Below are positions 5,318-6,307 of a DNA stretch of 6,307 nt, in pieces. The first letter of the stretch is position 1. Every line of letters begins with the position of its first letter. Below the pieces are notes generated by a model that ran no database searches, was not told the origin of the DNA, and was given only the letters and a program-made list of their open reading frames with translations. Made by a program: the position numbers and the translations under genes. This DNA comes from Halobacteriales archaeon SW_9_67_25 (GTDB lineage Archaea > Halobacteriota > Halobacteria > Halobacteriales > Haloarculaceae), in assembly GCA_003022745.1 (NCBI GenBank), contig PXSU01000120.1:1-6307 (forward strand). Reading direction: 5' to 3'.

Positions 5318-5785
5318 ATGTTCGGGACGGTCGTCATCGCCACAGACGGCTCCGAGAGCGCAGGCCGGGCCGTCCGGATGGCGCTTGACCTCGCGGACCG
5401 CTTCGACGCCGCCGCCCACGCCCTCTACGTCGTCGACGCCGGCGACCTCCGTGCCTCGCCGGAGGCCGTCCGGGCCGATTTCGAGGATGCCCTCGAAGCG
5501 GCGGGCGGCGAGGCACTCTCCGTCGTCGAGCGCGAGGCCGACGAGGCGGCCGGCAACGAGGTCGTTACCGCCCTCAGGGAGGGCGACCCCGCCACCGAAA
5601 TTATCGCCTACGCCCGCGAGGTCGACGCCGACGTCGTCGCTACCGGGACCCGCGGGCGCCACGGCGACCACGCTTTCTTGCTCGGAAGCGTCGCGGAAGC
5701 GGTCGTCCGCCAGTGTCCGGTGCCCGTGCTGACGGTTCGCCAGCTGGGCGCGGACGAACGCGAGACCGACACGACCCGGTTCTGA
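5318..5785 (+). CDS. Universal stress protein (UspA family), canonical ATP-binding type
   Basis: This is a 155-residue single-domain USP. Strand 1, TVVIATDGSESA (4-15), carries Asp10. The helix GRAVRMALDLADRFDA (16-31) leads to the strand AHALYVVDAG (33-42). After a central helical region, EIIAYAREVDADVVATGTRG (94-113) reaches the nucleotide loop. Gly110, Gly113 and then, after nine residues, Gly123-Ser124 match the ATP-binding signature G-2x-G-9x-G-S exactly. The ending VAEAVVRQCPVPVLTV (125-140) is typical, followed by a 15-residue polar acidic tail. The protein has no lysine at all. A longer frame open to 4847 exists but overlaps the divergent USP gene and is rejected; ATG 5318 fits both fold and promoter. 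It is the only one of the three USP-type proteins here with an intact nucleotide site. The downstream DHH gene has its own candidate promoter box. Confidence 0.95.
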   Translation: MFGTVVIATDGSESAGRAVRMALDLADRFDAAAHALYVVDAGDLRASPEAVRADFEDALEAAGGEALSVVEREADEAAGNEVVTALREGDPATEIIAYAREVDADVVATGTRGRHGDHAFLLGSVAEAVVRQCPVPVLTVRQLGADERETDTTRF

Positions 5786-5816
5786 CGCTGCCGCCCACTC
5801 CGGCGACCGGCCGTCG

Positions 5817-5842
5817 CGGTTCCGGGACCTTCTTTGGAACCG
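5817..5842. repeat. Inverted repeat around the DHH gene promoter region
   Basis: CGGTTCC at 5817-5823 and GGAACCG at 5836-5842 are perfect 7-bp reverse complements with a 12-nt spacer that contains the candidate promoter box of the downstream gene. The right arm also pairs with CCCGGTTC at 5775-5782, inside the end of the USP gene (GAACCGGG at 5837-5844, 8 bp). Two alternative hairpins are therefore possible in a read-through transcript. There is no T-run after the stem, so a terminator role is not clear. Confidence 0.4.
5829..5835 (+). promoter_or_regulatory. Weak T-rich promoter box of the DHH phosphoesterase gene
   Basis: CTTCTTT ends 24 nt before the ATG at 5859 and is the only T-rich patch in the 73-nt gap after the USP gene. 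The spacing suits a leaderless start, but the sequence match is weak, and read-through from the USP gene is an alternative. Confidence 0.3.
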
Positions 5843-5858
5843 GGCCGCTCGTGTGGGT

Positions 5859-6307
5859 ATGGACGACTGGCTCATCGACGACGACCGCCTCTCCATCGAG
5901 CGCAAGTCTGTGCTCCCGGGCGAGGGGTTCTTCCGGCCCGACTCCGTCGAGCGCGAGCAGGCCGAACGCGAGGTCGCGGCCGCGCTCGCGGACAGGCAGA
6001 CGGTCGTCGTCGCCGACCCCGACGCGGACGGCCTGGCGTGTACGGCACTCGTCCGTCGTGCACGTGACGGCGCGGCCCTGGTCCCTGCGGGTCCCCACGA
6101 GATTCAGGAGGCTATCGCCTGGACCGCCGAGTACGCCGAACCGGGCGCGGACGTGTTCGTCTGTGACCTCTGTCCCGACCGCACGGGGGACGTAAACGGC
6201 CTCGCGAACCTCGTCGCCCACGCCGGCGAGGTGGCGTGGTACGACCACCACCAGTGGGACCCCGAGGTGGCCGAGGCGGTCCGCGAGGCTGGCGTCGACC
6301 TCGTGGT
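5859..6307 (+). CDS. DHH-family phosphoesterase, N-terminal part (3' end outside window)
   Basis: An open frame starts at ATG 5859 and runs off the right edge, giving the first 149 residues. The DHH-family metal motifs appear in order: motif I is VVVADPDADGLA (49-60), with Asp53, Asp55 and Asp57. Motif II is FVCDLCPDR (100-108), with Asp103. Motif III is WYDHHQW (127-133), with the family-naming Asp129-His130-His131. These coordinate divalent manganese or magnesium in RecJ-like nucleases, NrnA-type nanoRNases, cyclic-dinucleotide phosphodiesterases and inorganic pyrophosphatases. The missing C-terminal half would normally carry DHHA1 and decide between nuclease and small-molecule activity. 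Residues 1-40 are an acidic haloarchaeal-type extension before the DHH core. The start fits a T-rich box upstream, and an earlier start is not supported. It is in the same direction as the canonical USP with a 73-nt gap. Exact substrate is unknown. Confidence 0.9.
   Translation, partial: MDDWLIDDDRLSIERKSVLPGEGFFRPDSVEREQAEREVAAALADRQTVVVADPDADGLACTALVRRARDGAALVPAGPHEIQEAIAWTAEYAEPGADVFVCDLCPDRTGDVNGLANLVAHAGEVAWYDHHQWDPEVAEAVREAGVDLV

Noticed and set aside
4622..5905. Long minus-strand open frame of 427 codons
   Set aside because: It spans antisense parts of the GNAT, third USP and DHH genes and is out of frame with the real minus-strand USP. It shows no domain and has a low-complexity Arg/Gly-rich composition. 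Long shadow frames are normal in GC-rich DNA.
1..6307. Defence island, CRISPR array, prophage, integrase or transposon
   Set aside because: No repeats of CRISPR type, recombinase or transposase motifs, tRNA-derived attachment sites or shift in base composition were seen on either strand. The gene content is ordinary metabolism, transport and stress response.

Overview
The window looks like chromosomal DNA from a halophilic archaeon (Halobacteria). It is very GC-rich, and the proteins are acidic (rich in Asp and Glu) and poor in lysine. Most genes have no Shine-Dalgarno sequence. Instead they have an A/T-rich box about 25-30 nt before the start codon, the layout expected for leaderless archaeal transcripts. 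The genus cannot be fixed from this sequence.

Layout from left to right: (1) the C-terminal tail of an unidentified protein (to 194, +); (2) a complete class I dihydroorotase, PyrC (220-1500, +), of pyrimidine biosynthesis; (3) a two-gene ABC exporter operon, ATPase (1557-2465, +) and ABC-2/NosY-type permease (2462-3262, +), joined by an ATGA overlap and preceded by a good TATA box; (4) a DUF5806-like haloarchaeal protein on the minus strand (3279-3830); (5) divergent from it, a short universal-stress-protein (USP) domain protein (3903-4262, +), joined by an ATGA overlap to a GNAT acetyltransferase (4259-4771, +); (6) a second USP on the minus strand (4795-5238); (7) divergent from that, a third, canonical USP (5318-5785, +); (8) the N-terminal part of a DHH-family phosphoesterase (5859 to the right edge, +). 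The window is almost fully coding. No intergenic gap exceeds about 80 nt, and no tRNA, rRNA, CRISPR array, insertion sequence or other mobile element was seen.

The left half is housekeeping and transport. The right half is a small stress-associated island with three USP-family proteins in 1.9 kb. Only the third keeps the full nucleotide-binding signature G-2x-G-9x-G-S; the other two are degenerate. The first is translationally coupled to a GNAT enzyme and contains one lysine, in the loop that would normally bind ATP, so the pair is a candidate substrate/modifier module. The two divergent intergenic regions carry inverted repeats at or beside the promoter boxes and may be shared control points. 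These functional links are inference; the gene-family assignments are well supported except where stated.
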